From Formicarius rufipectus (taxonomy: Eukaryota; Chordata; Aves; Passeriformes; Formicariidae): DNA of 64,000 nt. The notes beneath the pieces are model-generated. The model was not told the DNA's origin. It did no database searches and was given only the letters and a program-made list of their open reading frames with translations. The stretch is taken from assembly GCA_013399695.1 (NCBI GenBank), contig VXAU01004938.1, positions 1,881,394 through 1,945,393 on the forward strand. The letters run 5' to 3'. This document shows, piece after piece, positions 1-12,475 of this stretch (positions within the stretch are counted from its first letter, which is position 1; every line of letters starts with the position of its first letter). A program made the position numbers and the translations under genes.

Positions 1-2121
1 ACACAGTGGGGAGACATGGTGAAAACACTCAAACATGTGAAGTGCTTTTGTGAGATGGAGGGTAAAGAATTTTAATTTGTGTCTCCTGGGAAAGCAACGA
101 ATAATGAACGGGAGTTGTGGCAGAGAATACTATTTTCAGGAGCAAATATCTAATGTTCAGAATTTCAGGTTACACAATCTCCATCCTTTGAGATTTTTAA
201 GAACAGGTTGCAGTTATGCCAATATATACATTAGAAATGGCTTAAATGCATCATATTTTGCTTTGGGCAAAGATTATAAAGTAAGTAGTCTCCTGACCAC
301 TTTTTGCTTTTAGTTCTTGTCTGTGTTCAGTAAATTTCTGACACCCCTGTGATTCACTGCTTCTTTATTCCCCCTGTCTGCCAAACAGAGCCTTAACATA
401 GCTGAGCATTTCTTTGACTCGTTTTAGTTTTGGAGTAATCCTGTTTTTTCTCTTTAGTTTTTGCTGACTCTGTAAAATAAATAAACATGTCCTCTAAGAA
501 TGATTTCTTCGGTGAGAGTTAATTTTTTAACTTCTACTCAGAAAGAAAAATAGTAGGACTTGGTTGATTTTTAGGTGTGAATAGCCAGGGTTCTTCAGAA
601 CAGGACTGAGGGAGAGAAATTAGTGAAGAATCACCATTAGGGGCCAGAGTCATGTATGAGCCTTTTCTGTTTTGATAAATTCACCTTAGCTACTGCTGTG
701 CTTGGTGGGGGGAGAGAGTGGGATGAAAGCTGCATAGTGCCAAGATTTGGAATACTTTAGCTATTTACCAATCTGTAAGTGTAACCTTTGATCTAAAAAG
801 CTTATTCGCTAATTCTCACAGATCTGGGCCAGAATTTTGGTTTCAGAGTGTCACAGTCTGTTGGCAGCAGTACTCTTGGATCCAATTCCAGCTGAGAACT
901 TCATGTATAGTCAGCTTTCTTCTTGAAAAGGAGCAGAAGTAGAAAGCAGCAAAACTGTATATATATATAAATTGTGAAAGGAAAATAAGGTACTGTAAAT
1001 ATTGTATGTTGTCATTTCTGTATTGGTGGCTTTCAAAGCATAGGATGAAAACCATTAGTGTTATTAAATGAATGGCAGTGGGACAAGCACAGTGATTATG
1101 AATGAAAGGAATATTCAGTGTTAATAACCTAGGAATAAATAGTTAGACTTGACTGCTGATTAGGGGGGGCTTTTAGTAAGTGAACTGATAAGAACTTTTT
1201 TAATAGTTAGGAAAATCTGCGTTATCATATCTTGGGATAATAATCGTCAACCAGATAATGACTAAGCACAAATACACTTCACATCATATTGAATAAATGT
1301 AATTCTCTTTTTATTTTCTTTCTTTTGAGTAACACAGACCAGATGAAGTGAAAGTGCTTGAGTGCATCTTTAATAAGAAATAGATATATTGAAATCACTA
1401 TTTTACATCATTCTGTACAGTTAAGTGACAACTTTAACTTAGATAGTAATAATTATCACTGGAACTGTAGTTAAAAGTCATTATCATAGCTTTAGTTTAA
1501 AAGTCAAAATGTGAAAAGCAGAATCTGTATATTATTAGGATGAATCTACTATTGTTGTTGTCTCTAGCATCTGTAATCAAGTACAAAAAACCCTGTAATG
1601 CCTCTTTTTCTGACGATAAGTAATGAACTCCTGTGCTTGACATATTCTGCTTTATGAGTCATACTCACTCTACTCCCTTTTGAATTAGTTCAGATAACTA
1701 CAGCCAAAGCTTATCTCCATTTCTTCTTCCTCCAAAGGTTCCTACCTTTGTTTTGGCTAACAGGAGACTCAGGTCTGTTCCCTGGTGTTTATCACATTTA
1801 ACTGACATTATTTTATTCTGAGGAGAGACAGCATTTATCTGTTAAAAAATACACTGCTTGTGAAATACTGAGCTTAGCTCACAGTACCACTACATTTTTT
1901 AATAGTGCAAAAGAGTACAGGAAAGAGAGCAATTCATCAGCTTTGGTCCCAGGAATTGTTTTATCTCTGCATCTTTATTTTTGTGAAATTACTTATAATT
2001 CCTGAAGTCCTCCCTCTGCTGCAGTAAATTATATAACAACGTTATATTTTGTCTGCCACATTAGAAAATGATGCATAGAAATCTGAAACACAGTTTCTCA
2101 AATGGCTTGTAATTAGAAGGA
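1..2121. other. AT-rich non-coding DNA, no gene seen
   Basis: I see no gene, RNA or recognisable repeat here. The only small feature is a short TA run near 957-971. Open frames are below 90 codons and show no family motifs or convincing splice sites. Confidence 0.6.
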
Positions 2122-2142
2122 TGTAAGACGGGGTTTACATGG
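2122..2142 (+). mobile_element. 5' tip of older ERVL-type LTR, split by a nested LTR
   Basis: The segment begins TGTAAGACGGGGTTTAC, which resembles the TGTGGTGGGTT-type start of avian ERVL-like LTRs. The sequence that should follow it (CAAAGATTTGGTAGTGGGGG) resumes at 3193, on the far side of a complete LTR. I infer that both pieces are one older LTR interrupted by a later insertion. The piece is short, so this rests mainly on how well the two halves join. Confidence 0.45.
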
Positions 2143-2312
2143 TGTCATGGGTTTCTGTAGCTGAATTTTAGTAGAAGGGAGGGCTTCCAGGATGGTTTCT
2201 GGTAGAAGCTGCTGGAAGCTTCTGTCCTGTGGAGCCAGTGACAGCCAGGTCCAGGAGAGACTTCCTGCTGGTGGCCAAAGTTGAGCCAATTAAGAATCAT
2301 AGTCACGCCTCT

Positions 2313-2327
2313 CTTATAACATATTTA
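2313..2327 (+). promoter_or_regulatory. TATA-like box of the solo LTR
   Basis: CTTATAACATATTTA lies about 170 bp inside the LTR, where the U3 promoter is expected in this LTR type. The assignment is by position and sequence only; activity is unknown. Confidence 0.35.
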
Positions 2328-3040
2328 AGAATTTAGGAGTGTTGCGCAGTTGGAAATTCCAGCCATGAGATAACAATGCAGAGTGAGAGAGACCAAGGTT
2401 GGAGCAGGAGGACGCAAAGGAGGGACCCTGTGCTGGAGCAGGGGAGGGGAAGGACTGAAAGTTATTCCCCCCACCCCTCCCTGCAGCCCATGGAGATCCA
2501 TCAGGGTGCGGAGACCCCTCTGCAGCCCATGGAGGAGCAGGTGGATGCCTGAAGGAGCTGTTGCCCTGTGGGAGACCCAGGATGGAGCGAGATCCTGGAA
2601 GACACTTGTGGCTATGACTTGTGGAGAAGGAGAGCCACCTGGAGCAGTTTTTCCCCCGGTAGAAGTGTTGCCTGGGGGGGTGGACTCAGGTTGGAGAGGT
2701 CTATTGAGGACTGTCTCCCATGGGAGGGACCCCACAGGAGCAGGGGAAGGACTCAGAGCTGTGGCTCCCCTGCAGACTGTGGTGAAGACCATGGTGGAGC
2801 TGATTATCCCCCTGCAGCCCACAGACACCATCTGGGTGCAGAGACCCGACTGCACCCCATGGAGTGACCCACAGGACAAGAGCAATGGCAGAAACAACAA
2901 CCACCTGCAAAACTCCCATTCCCTGCTCCCTGGAACTGCTGGAGGGAGGGAGGAGTGGTGGAGGGAGGAGAGGGATGTTCTTAAGACTGATTTATTTCTT
3001 ACTTTTTAGTTTTCTTACTTTTAGTTCTTATCTTGTTAGT

Positions 3041-3046
3041 AATAAA
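3041..3046 (+). promoter_or_regulatory. Polyadenylation signal of the solo LTR
   Basis: A canonical AATAAA lies about 140 bp before the LTR 3' end, followed by T-rich sequence, as expected for the R/U5 region. Confidence 0.5.
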
Positions 3047-3192
3047 TTTAAGTATTTAGCTACTCTGAGTTTGTTTTGCCATTATCTCTCAGCTAGGTTT
3101 TTTTTTCTTCACCTTTCCTCCTTGTCCTTTCCCTCTGGGAAAGTGGGGGCCTGGACGTTTGGTGGACACAGGGTGAAAACCGCCACATATGG

Positions 3193-3990
3193 CAAAGATT
3201 TGGTAGTGGGGGTAGCTGCAGGAGTGGCTTCTCTGAGAAGACATCAGGAGTCATCCCAGTCTCACAGGGCTAGTTCCAGACATTCCAAGGTGGACTTGCT
3301 GCTGCTCAGGGTTGGTCCCCTCAGAGATGTGGGGGTCCTCTGTAATAACAGTTATAAGGAAGGATAAACCAAGCTTGTGACAGCTGTAAGACTGTAAGGA
3401 GTGAGGGGGAAAAAAAGAAAAAGAGAGGAACAACTCTGCAGACACCATGATCAGTGAAGAAGGAGGGGGAAGAGGTGGTCCAGGTGCCAGAGCAGAGTTT
3501 CCTTTGGAGAAAACCAGAGAGAAGCAAGTTGTGTCCTCCTTTAGCCCATGGGGAACCACAGTGGAGCAGATATCGACCTGCAGCCAGTGGAGGAGCCCAT
3601 GCCACAGCAGATGCATGAGTTCTGAAGGAGGCTGCAACCCACACAGAGGAGAACGTGCTGGAGCAGTTCTGCTGGCAGGATCTGTGACACTGCAGGGGAT
3701 TCACGCTGAAGGAGTCTATTCCTGAAGGACTGCACCCTGTGGAAAGCACCCGTGCTGAAGCAGTTCTTGAAGAACTGCAGCCCTTGGGGAAAGACCAGTG
3801 TTGGAGCAGTTTGTGAAGGACTGGATCCCATGGGAGGAACCCCATGCTGAAGCAGGAACAACAAAGGGTTAAGGGGTGACCCCAAACCCTATTCCTCATT
3901 CCCCTGTGCTGCCTGAGAGAGGAGATGGAAGTCAGGAGTCAGGTTGAGCCTGGGAAGAAGGGATGGATGGGAGAAACTTCATTAAGCTTT
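3193..3990 (+). mobile_element. Older ERVL-like LTR, main part, 3'-truncated
   Basis: This region resumes the LTR begun at 2122. It carries a U3-like stretch, a short motif block near 3427-3500 (AACTCTGCAGACACCATGA, GAAGGAGGGGGAAGAGGTG), and the same family of GC-rich units as the neighbouring LTR (ATGCTGAAGCAGG, TGAAGGACTGCACCCTGTG). The TGAGCCTGGGAAGAAGGGATGG block near 3943-3965 is typical of this LTR family just before the polyadenylation region. After about 3990 the similarity stops, so the R/U5 end is missing. It is more decayed than the nested LTR, consistent with greater age. Internal open frames of 90-190 codons are not genes. Confidence 0.55.
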
Positions 3991-4020
3991 ATAAAGCCTT
4001 GTAAATAAAGAAAAATAATG

Positions 4021-7000
4021 AAGACCTGTTCAGTCTGACTACTCCCTCTGAATCTTCTCTGTATGCATCCTGTTTTCTATTCATAGGCATATCCACTGCT
4101 TAATTAATAGTAAATTATTGATAGTCCAGCACTTGTGCCTAGAGAAGGACAAGCAGTCTTTAGCAGTGTTCCCTCCCACCCCCTGCCCCAGTCTTAGGTT
4201 TCTAAGGAACTTAGATTTTATGGTGATGTAAAGGATGTAGAGGAATGTCCCTTCATCCTGAAATCATTGGAAAGGAGGCTGTATGTGCTGCCCTGGAGGT
4301 GATGAAGGCCAAAATACCCGGGGCAAGTAGTTGCTTGTTTTTTTCTGTCTCATTTAAAAATCAATACATTTCTTTAGCATGCTCACAGAGAGCATATGGG
4401 GAATTTTTTCTCTCCTGTTACAGTGTTTAGGGTTTGTCATGAATTACCTACAGGCAGAGGTTGGATGATCTAACAGGGAATGAGCGATTGAAAACAGCTA
4501 CATCACTGCCTTACATGTACTATGTGAATTTTGTGGCAGAAGCTACAGTTAGCTATGACATCAGAAAGATACATATATGGTGTTCTAAAATGTAGGAAAG
4601 GAAAAGAAGCAAAAGAAAGAAAATGAAAATGAAGCATATTTCGAGGCACTGTGTGTTCATTTTAAAGAATGAAAGATGAGAGTACAAAAACAAGGGATGA
4701 GAGAACAGTTATCAGATGAGGTCATAGAATGAGGAGGCAAATTCATAATTCTTTTTTGTTGTTGTTTTGAAACCAGAAATATTTAACCTCATTTTGGAAG
4801 AAGAAAACATCTGTCATGGAAACTATGATTCAAATGAAAAGTATACAGCAGTAATAATGTAATTAATTTATAAAGAAAAAAACTGGAAGTGTAAGAAGAT
4901 TAAATTAACAGGATTACAAATGTAATCATAACAGACAATAGTATTAGATCTTTAGCAACTATGTGGTTGCTCTGAAAGACTGCTGACAGATGAAATAATG
5001 ATCATAATCAGATATAAAAAGTTCTTTATTTCTAAAATCTTTTCAGATATCAGAAAAAACTGATATTAATGAAAAAATAGAATTAATACTTTTGAATCGC
5101 CATTATGTTGACTGTCCTCATGATTTGCAGTGGTAAAATAAATTACTCATTAAACTCTGAATACTGAACTGACCTTTGATCAACAACAGGTGGCAGTCAG
5201 GTTTATTTCACTGCATAAGAGTTGCTGTTAAAGATTTTATTTACATTTCAGATAAATCAGTCTTCACATTAGTCACTACACATCAGCTCGTTTACTTTTC
5301 TGTATAATTTATTTGCTTAAGAAGTCACTAATTAGTTAACTTCATGAGCTGCCAAATTAAACCTTTAATTGTTTAATTGAATTGTAAGGTGTTCTTCCTT
5401 TTAGAGTTAGGGTAATTAAACAAAACTAAAGAAAATCAAGCTCAACTATATAGAGAATAAATGTGTTTTGTGAAGGTTTGAGAAAATTATTTCTTGTAAT
5501 TTTGGGATAGTTGCACAATATACTAAAAAAGCTGACATAAGTGATCTGAGGCAGAGCTTCACAGAGCTTAAGGCCAGGAGTAATCAATCACACTGTTTGT
5601 ATCCACAGGCCATTACATTTCTTCTGGTTAATCCTGTATGATCCCCTTGACTAGACATAGGCTGCGTTTTTGAAGCACAGCTTTTGGGAAGATATTGTGA
5701 TCCTATATAAATATCCTATTATGCTGCAAAGGACTACTTGCTGTAAAACCATCTCACATTGCTCTGTGCTTTAAGATTTTTTTACACTGCTGTGTAAAGT
5801 ACTTAAAAATTCAGGTGGCATTTTCTTGCTTGCTCTTTTTTTATGTATCTGCATATCACTCAGCTCCTTTTCCCTGCGCGATTCTGACCATTAGATTAAA
5901 ATAGTTTCTGCAGTTTCTTCAGTTGCCCAAGTATGGAAGAGGGTAGACATCTACAGGAGAAAGCTAGTGTTTTCAAGTCAGAGGTCAGGAGAAAAGCACT
6001 GACCTACCTACCAAACGTGGTCTGCTGTAGGTTATCTTACAGTTTTCTTCTGAGAGTTTGTTTTTTTAATTTTCATATTTTGGTATCTCAAAGAGTGTGG
6101 CAAGTTTTCAGATTTTTTTTTTCTAAGCTTCAGCAAATCAGTAGCTTTTAATAAGGTATGATATTTTATTAAGGTATGCTGCATCATCAAGAGGCACTGA
6201 ATACCAAGATTACATGGTTTTATCTCTGATGGCATTCAATGGAATTACTCAGAAGGCTTCAAATATATGAAAGTACAGTTTAGCTACATAAATATGGTTT
6301 AATAGCTAATCTAGCTGAGAACAGGAAAGTGTTTAAGTAGTATTGCAATCTTTTGGAGGGGGCTGTCGATACAGAGGCCTTTGGGTGTGAATATAAAAAT
6401 TCAGAGCAATATGTTTTTTAAAGGTCATATGGGCATTTTATGACACACTTGTGAAGTTTGACCTAAATATTCATTCACAAAGCCTAGCCATGATCATGTG
6501 AAGTTTGAATAATATTTAAGAATCTTAGATTCTTTGACATTATTAATACTGTGTTAGTTTTGTTGTGGTTTTGTTTTTTTGTGGTTTTTTTGTTTGTTTT
6601 TTTTAAGTTATCATTAATGAAATACAGCAGTGACTGATTTTGGTAAATGGAGAAATTTTGTTTTGACTGAGTGATTGCTTTGGAGCAAGGACAGAATTAG
6701 GAATATTTCTAGTTAACTTCATGCTTTACTTATCTGTTGATTTGTTTCTCAGCAGTCTTTTTCCAGAGATAGCCTGAATTAACTGACTGCTGAATCTCTC
6801 TTAGAGTTTTTCCTTTCCATTTTACTCCAAGCATGACACTTACATCAAAAGTTAGCACATATTATCTTTAATGTGGCAGTATATCAAAGCTTTCCTGAAG
6901 TGCAAAAATTGTTTCATTCCCATTATCTCTCATTGTCACTTCATCATACTGTAACTTATGTAAGTATGACCATGTTGGTTTTTAGTTGCCTAAGTACTGA

Positions 7001-7664
7001 ACTAGAGTTCTCTCCCTCTCATTTCTACTTTTTTACATTTTATTTCTTCACTTTTTTTCTTCTGGAAAGACATCTTTGAAATAGTGATGCTGCTAATAAG
7101 CTTCTTACATTGATATGAGTGATATGAGTACTGAAGTCACATTATTTCCATTCTTTTGAGCTGGTAAAATTCTATGTATTGTTCTTTTTATTTCTAAGGT
7201 AAAAATTCTCAAAATCTTTGGCTTCTCTTGCTGTTTTGTGATTCAGTATTTCCCATTGCCTATGGACAATATTATGTTCTGCTCTTAATTTTCAAGCCTT
7301 ACTGTGCATAGTAGTGTTTAATTTTTCAGATTTTTTTCTAATCAGCTTATTGCCCCCTTCTGTATTTCAATACTTTTAAATTCAACTAAGTCAGGTTTAC
7401 AGTTGGATATATTTTTTTCCTGTTTGCTGCTCTTAGTCCTCATATATAAATATACTGAATATATCTCTTCTGAGAGGAATTTATTGCAATTGTTTTCCTA
7501 ACCTTTCAGTACAGAAATTTTAAAGTGTTTTCTTCCTGCTGTTTCTTTAAGGCTGAAAATAATCTTTTATCTTGTTGCCGTACTTGCACCAGCATTATAT
7601 TTTAATTATCCCAGCTTCAACCATGATTTCACATCCCCTTCCATATTTTCCTTCTTTAGACATA
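4021..7664. other. AT-rich non-coding DNA with T/G-rich tract
   Basis: I see no gene or classifiable repeat. A T/G-rich low-complexity tract lies at about 6548-6606. Open frames are under 75 codons and lack motifs. Confidence 0.55.
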
Positions 7665-8318
7665 GTTTTATAGGATCGTGGGATAACACCAAGTTGGAGG
7701 GGACTTCAGAAGGAATCTGTTCCATCCTCCTGTTTAAAGCATGGTCAGCTGTGAGATCAGTCCTGATTGCTCAGAGCTTTAGTCATACGGTTTTTGAGAA
7801 ACTTGAATGAGTGAAGCTGCACAGCCTCTCTGGGCAGTAGGGTCAGTGCTCAACTGAGGTCACTCCAGCTTGTCATTGTCCTTGCATCGAGGACAGGCTG
7901 CAGAATTGGATGCAGTATTTCAGGAAGGATCTAATGATTTTTCGATAAAGCAGTATGATCCCTTCCCTCTGTCTGCTGCCCATGCTCCTGCTAATAAAGT
8001 CTGGGATGCTGTTCACCATCTCTGTGCCAGAACATGCTGCTGACTCGTGTTCACCTTGCTGCCCTCCCAGCCAGGCAGAGCCCAGCTGTGCCATTGCAAG
8101 AGTTCCTCCCTTCCTAAGTACAGTACTTTGTTTCTGTCCTTGCTGAATTTCGTAAGGTCCGTGTCAACAAATGTCTCCAGCCTGTCCAGCCCTCCCTGAG
8201 TGGCAGCCCTGCCCTCACATATCAACTGGTTTCCCCTTTTATGGTACCATCTGCAGAGTGGATGACACTGCTTTCAGTTGCCTCCTCCAGGTCAATGATA
8301 AATATTTTATAATTCTGT
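7665..8318 (-). mobile_element. CR1 LINE fragment, antisense, old
   Basis: Read on the minus strand this matches the 3' third of CR1. The plus-strand text has the recognisable antisense order: a tail-proximal block (ATAGGATCGTGGGATAACACC), the CACAGCCTCTCTGGGCAG block, the GGATGCAGTATTTCAGG block, the CTGCTGACTCGTGTTCACCTTG block, and CAGCCTGTCCAGCCCTCCCTGAG followed by GGTCAATGATAAATATTTT. These correspond to the CR1 reverse-transcriptase C-terminal region and 3' UTR. Many mismatches and small deletions show an old insertion. Short frames on both strands inside it are remnants or shadows. Confidence 0.75.
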
Positions 8319-9009
8319 GTGAACATGTTTGCCATACTTTTCACTATAATACAATTATTTTTTAACGGAAAATATTTTCACTTGTTCTCAGATTTTCATG
8401 CTTTTGAGCAGTCAGTCAGTGTGAATCTCAGTAAATTATGCTTAAATATATATGGTGCAAATTAAAAGGCTCACTGAGTTTTTGTGCCAGTTTTAATGAC
8501 ATCTTTGACACAACATTTTAGAAATCACTGTTGCTTCTAATCTCATTTTGGAAGTTGTACCTTTCAGAATTTGATCTTCAAGCAGAGAGATGATATTTTG
8601 TATCTGCCTCAGTGCGAAGTGACTTTTCTTACTTTAACCAGCCTTTCTTAGCAGTTTAATGTGACTGTTTAGAAGAAAGTAAGGATGGTTCTTCCAGGCT
8701 ATTATGCCACTTTGCCCTGAGGATGGTGCGTTCCACCAGAGAGGGAGTAGGTTTGACTGAAAGGCAGCAGCTGATACACAGTGACACTTGCTAAGCCAGT
8801 GAAATGCTATGGGAAACATTTTGGGGCAAAACCAAAATATTTCTGTGCAAAGGAATATAGGTCCAAAGCCCAAATTAATGTCTCATTTAATACATTTATT
8901 GACTCTATCAGGTTTGTTTGTTTTTTTTTTCCTGTTTGTTTGTTTTGGTTTGTTTTCCCCTAAACGGATAGAATTGTGCCTAGAAGGAATGGAGGGTGAT
9001 AATGCCAGC
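8319..9009. other. Non-coding DNA, no gene seen
   Basis: Nothing is recognisable apart from a TTTG-rich low-complexity tract at about 8912-8958. Confidence 0.5.
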
Positions 9010-9106
9010 AAAGTTTCTGCTGAGATCGGTGGCAATGCTGGGTTAATGGCTAAACTTGACCTTATTTTTTAAGCCTTTTCCTACCTAAATGATTCTGTGA
9101 TTCTGT
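9010..9106 (+). mobile_element. CR1 3' tail fragment
   Basis: The order GCAATGCTGGGTTAATGGCT, AAACTTGACC, CCTTTTCCTACCTAAATGA and then ATTCTGTGATTCTGT matches a CR1 3' end. In intact copies it reads approximately as a GTTGGACTTGATGATC block, then a TCCAACCTAAATGATTCTGTG block. Two terminal octamers close the element. Only about 100 bp survive, and the 5' border is approximate. Confidence 0.65.
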
Positions 9107-10480
9107 ATCCAATACCTTGCTCTTCCTCCTTCTGCACCAGTCACCTTCAAGGGAAGCTGCTTCAGCTACTCATCAATTTTATTCCTGTTATTTTTTCTCA
9201 AATAGCTTGTCCTGTTTTCTGAGAAACTGCAACACCTTATGTCATCCCTAAAATTATTATTTATATCCAAGAAGAGATAAAAAGCATCAGATCCTATCAG
9301 TTAAAGTTCTCACAAACATGAAAACAGTCATACCTACTAATGTAAGATGCTTGCGAGCGATGCTCTTGAGTGGAAATTGAGATAATCATCAATTGATTGA
9401 ATAAACTGGGGTTAAAATTTTCAGTGTCAAAGTTCTACTAATGCTTTTGTGATAATAAGTGACTCTGTCATTTTCAAATACGAGAGCTGGGCTTCCAGGT
9501 TACAACCTAAGAGAAAAGGAATGCCTACTTACTTACACATTTAGGCTCTACATTGTATAATCAGCTCTCTGGCTTGAGACACTTAATGTGTGCACTGGGG
9601 CAGAGGTTGAGTTGCAAGTCTTAATGTCATCCATGTTCCATCTGTGAGCTGCATATCTGACAGTGTAGGCATGGCTTAGGCTCCCAGTTATCCTTATAAT
9701 CATAAATAGGGAACTGGAGTGTGACTTCTCAAGACATGCAGAGAGGCCCAAATCCATTGATTTTCATTTGGAGTGGACACTTGGCTTACTTAAACCCTTT
9801 AGAAATTCCCAATCAAGACAGCTAACTTGAAGCATGAATTTGTTATGCTCTCAAACTAGACGGACTGATGATAGTGACTGGCAGGAAGAATAATTGCATG
9901 GGAAGGAAAATGTACTTCAGGCTGATGGTATTTTTGCTTCTTGTCCAGCTGCAAGGCTGTGATTCTGGAACAAGAGGGCATGGAAAGGAAGAGGGAGGTT
10001 CCCTTGTAACTCTTTGCAGCTGTGCAAGCTAAGGAGACACTGAAACAAAAAAAACCCTACACAAAACACAAAAGGAAATGCTTTAACAGTAGCTCCTAAA
10101 TTGAGACAAAAATGTCATTGCCCAAACTTGTAATTAAATGTAGTGTGAAAATACCACTTCCTTGCCTGGAAGTAACAAGACATTTTATCTTGTGTCATTT
10201 TATATGATCTGACATTGAGATGTGAAGTCCCCTTGAGCAGCTTACGAATTTAGGAAGGAGTTGGCAGACAAAAATCCTGTCAGTTAAGATCATGTAATCA
10301 CAGCTTCCTCCCGATGAACAAAACAATTGTACCTAGATAGCACATTTACATTTAACAAATAAACAAAAGGAGGGTAGAATGTTTTAATTTTTAAGCTATA
10401 GATTTTTGCTTTTAATTGAACATTTGAGACTAGGGCAGAAAGATTTCATTCGCATCAACATTACTTGTATTGAGGGCAGT
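9107..10480. other. Non-coding DNA, no gene seen
   Basis: I see no repeat or gene signature. The longest open frame is about 70 codons and has no motif. Confidence 0.5.
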
Positions 10481-11149
10481 TGGAGAATGCAGTGACATTC
10501 TTAAAGGGACTGAACCAAGGTCGTGAGCTGCTGCAGTCTTGTGGGAAGGGACCTGGTAGGAGAAGCTTTGAGCTGGAGGGGCTAATGTCTGCCTGCACTT
10601 TTCCAGTTGCTACTTAGCTGCTCCTTAGGCAGTGAAAGACTGGAGTGCTGTGAGCAGACCTTGCCAAAGGGACTTGATTTGTGCCGCTGGGAGCATGCAG
10701 GGCACCCAGAGCCCTGCCTGCGCTGCTTGCCATAGTTGCTCTTCCCAGTTTGTGCAGCATTTTCAGTCTCTGCTTCCAGTTGTGCTGGGAGCTGCTTCTG
10801 GCTGCTGCTGGGAGTGGCTGAATCCCGCTGTGGGAGGGCTGAGCTCATGAGGAGCAGCATCAACCATGTCACAGCCATTGACACAGCAGGGATGCACAGG
10901 AGGGACACACAGCATCTCTGCCTAAACTTGCTTGGGGTGGTGTGGAGGGTGTGCAGTGATGGTCTTAGCACCCCACGGGCTATCTCCCCTGCCACTGCCT
11001 GATGCTAATGTCCTTCACATGCTGGAGGCCTTGCCTTGGTGGGACATGGAGGAGGCTATATCTGTCCTGGGGCTGCAGAGCCCTTGGGGCTGCTCTGGGC
11101 ACAGGCCTGCTGAGCGAGGAGCTGACTTGCCTGGGGAAGGAGCTGCTGG
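10481..11149. other. GC-richer stretch of unknown origin
   Basis: Base composition rises sharply against its surroundings, with many CTGCTG and GCTGGGAG words. A 137-codon minus-strand frame (10582-10995) and overlapping plus-strand frames result from this composition; none shows a domain or splice context I recognise. The stretch runs directly into the CR1 that follows and may be a degraded 5' portion of it, or an unrelated repeat. I cannot decide. Confidence 0.35.
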
Positions 11150-11905
11150 AAGGCAGTGATGCTCTTCAGGGGGACATGGATAGGCCAAAGATATCAGCTG
11201 ACAGGAACCTCACGAACTTAAGCAAAAGCATATGCAAGGTTTTGCCCATGGGGTGCAATAACCCCATGTAAAAGGATGGCTGGGGACCAAGTGCCTGGGC
11301 AGCGGTGGTGCAGAATGGCCTAGTGGACAGCAATTTGCATGCAAGTCAGCAGTGTGCTCTTACAGCAAAGAAAGTCACCTGCTTCTCACAGCTGCATGGG
11401 CAAAAGTGTAGCCAGCAGGTCAGGAAAAGATCCTTCTGCTCTTCTTGGTATTTGTGAGACTGTCCAGTTTTGGGCTCCCCAGAGCAAGGAGGGTGTTGAC
11501 TTACAGAGACTGAACAGGGGGCTGTGGCAAATGGCATACAAGGCTGAGAGAACTGGATCAGCTCAGGCTCAGAAGAGGTGGCCGAGAAACCACCTCAGTG
11601 CTGTCAGCAAGTACCTGAGTGAAGGATGTAGAGGAGATGGAGCTAGATTTTCCTCAGAGGTATGCAGTGATATCATAAGAGGCAGTGGACACAAGTTGTA
11701 ATGTGGAAAATTCTGAGTAGGTATTAGGAAAATATTTTTACTCTGATGGTGGTGAAGTACTGGAACTGGTTTCTGAGAGAGACTGTGGACATGTTCAAGA
11801 CTCAAGTGGACATTTCCCTGAGCAACCTGATCTAATTATACCTTGCTTTGAGCTGAGGGCTGGACTAAGCAGTTCCTCCTGACCTAATTATTCTATTCAA
11901 TAACA
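11150..11905 (+). mobile_element. CR1 LINE fragment, sense
   Basis: Blocks typical of the CR1 reverse-transcriptase C-terminus and 3' UTR follow in order: CAGGAACCTCACGAACTTAA, GGGTGCAATAACCCCATG, GTCAGCAGTGTGCTCTTAC, GTAGCCAGCAGGTCAGG, TGTCCAGTTTTGGGCTCCCC, AGGAAAATATTTTTACTCTG, GGTGGTGAAGTACTGGAAC, and GAGCAACCTGATCTAATTA before a decayed ATTCTATTC tail. The reading frame is broken repeatedly; a 120-codon frame at 11339-11701 is a partly in-frame shadow. It is an inactive, 5'-truncated copy. Confidence 0.75.
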
Positions 11906-12475
11906 TTTCAATATTTTTATTAAAGTTGGAATTTTTTTGTTGAAATAATAACATTTTCTGAGGTCAATATTTAGTAGGCCCACATCAGGAAGCTTTGTAT
12001 TTATATTAATGTTTTCTTTCTGGAAAAATTACTTAATTTACTATGCCAGTCATTCTACAAATTGAGCACCAAAATGCAGTTAAAATATAAATTTATATAG
12101 CTGTGTTCAGACTGGCAATTCAGAAAGACCTGTTTAGTTGCATTAGGTCACATGCATTTAACTTGTGCACATGAAATGTACTAAAAGAGTCAAGGACTTT
12201 TAGATACTGCACTATCACATAGCATTATGCCTAACTTGTTGTTAACTGCTCTAGCAATGACTGGTTTAAGCCTTACTAGTAGGATTTGGTCTTAGATTTT
12301 TTAACTCTTACCTTTTGTTTGTTAATCTTTATGTTGTTTGACTAATTCTTTTATTTCTATAAAATTGCCAAGTATTCTGTGAATTCTAACTGGAAGATGT
12401 TTACTTATTGTTCCGGATGTTAAAATCAAGGTCCTTAGTTTCTTGATCTAAAAATCTCTCTTTCTTCTCATCCAG
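11906..12475. other. Non-coding DNA upstream of candidate exon
   Basis: AT-rich sequence with no recognisable element. Its last 30 bases are pyrimidine-rich (CTCTCTTTCTTCTCATCCAG) and form the possible splice acceptor described with the next feature. Confidence 0.45.

Larger units (their letters stand above)
2143..3187 (+). mobile_element. Solo LTR, avian ERVL-like endogenous retrovirus
   Basis: The element is about 1045 bp. It starts TGTCATGGGTTTC and ends GAAAACCGCCACA; these ends are imperfect inverted repeats (9 of 13 positions) with the canonical TG...CA. Inside are a TATA-like stretch near 2313-2327, a GC-rich middle with recurring CTGCAGCCCATGG units (2481, 2520, 2770 and similar), an AATAAA signal at 3041-3046, and a T-rich 3' part. 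Flanking pentamers CATGG (2138-2142) and TATGG (3188-3192) look like a 5-bp target-site duplication with one mismatch. No gag, pol or env sequence adjoins it, so it is a solo LTR left by recombination. The layout fits ERVL-type LTRs common in birds; the subfamily is not determined. The long open frames inside (208 and 191 codons on opposite strands) come from GC-rich repeats and are not genes. Confidence 0.7.

Noticed and set aside
2325..3009. Overlapping 191- and 208-codon open frames on opposite strands
   Set aside because: Both lie inside the GC-rich repeated middle of an LTR, lack domain motifs, and are rich in Pro, Gly and Ser from the repeat units.
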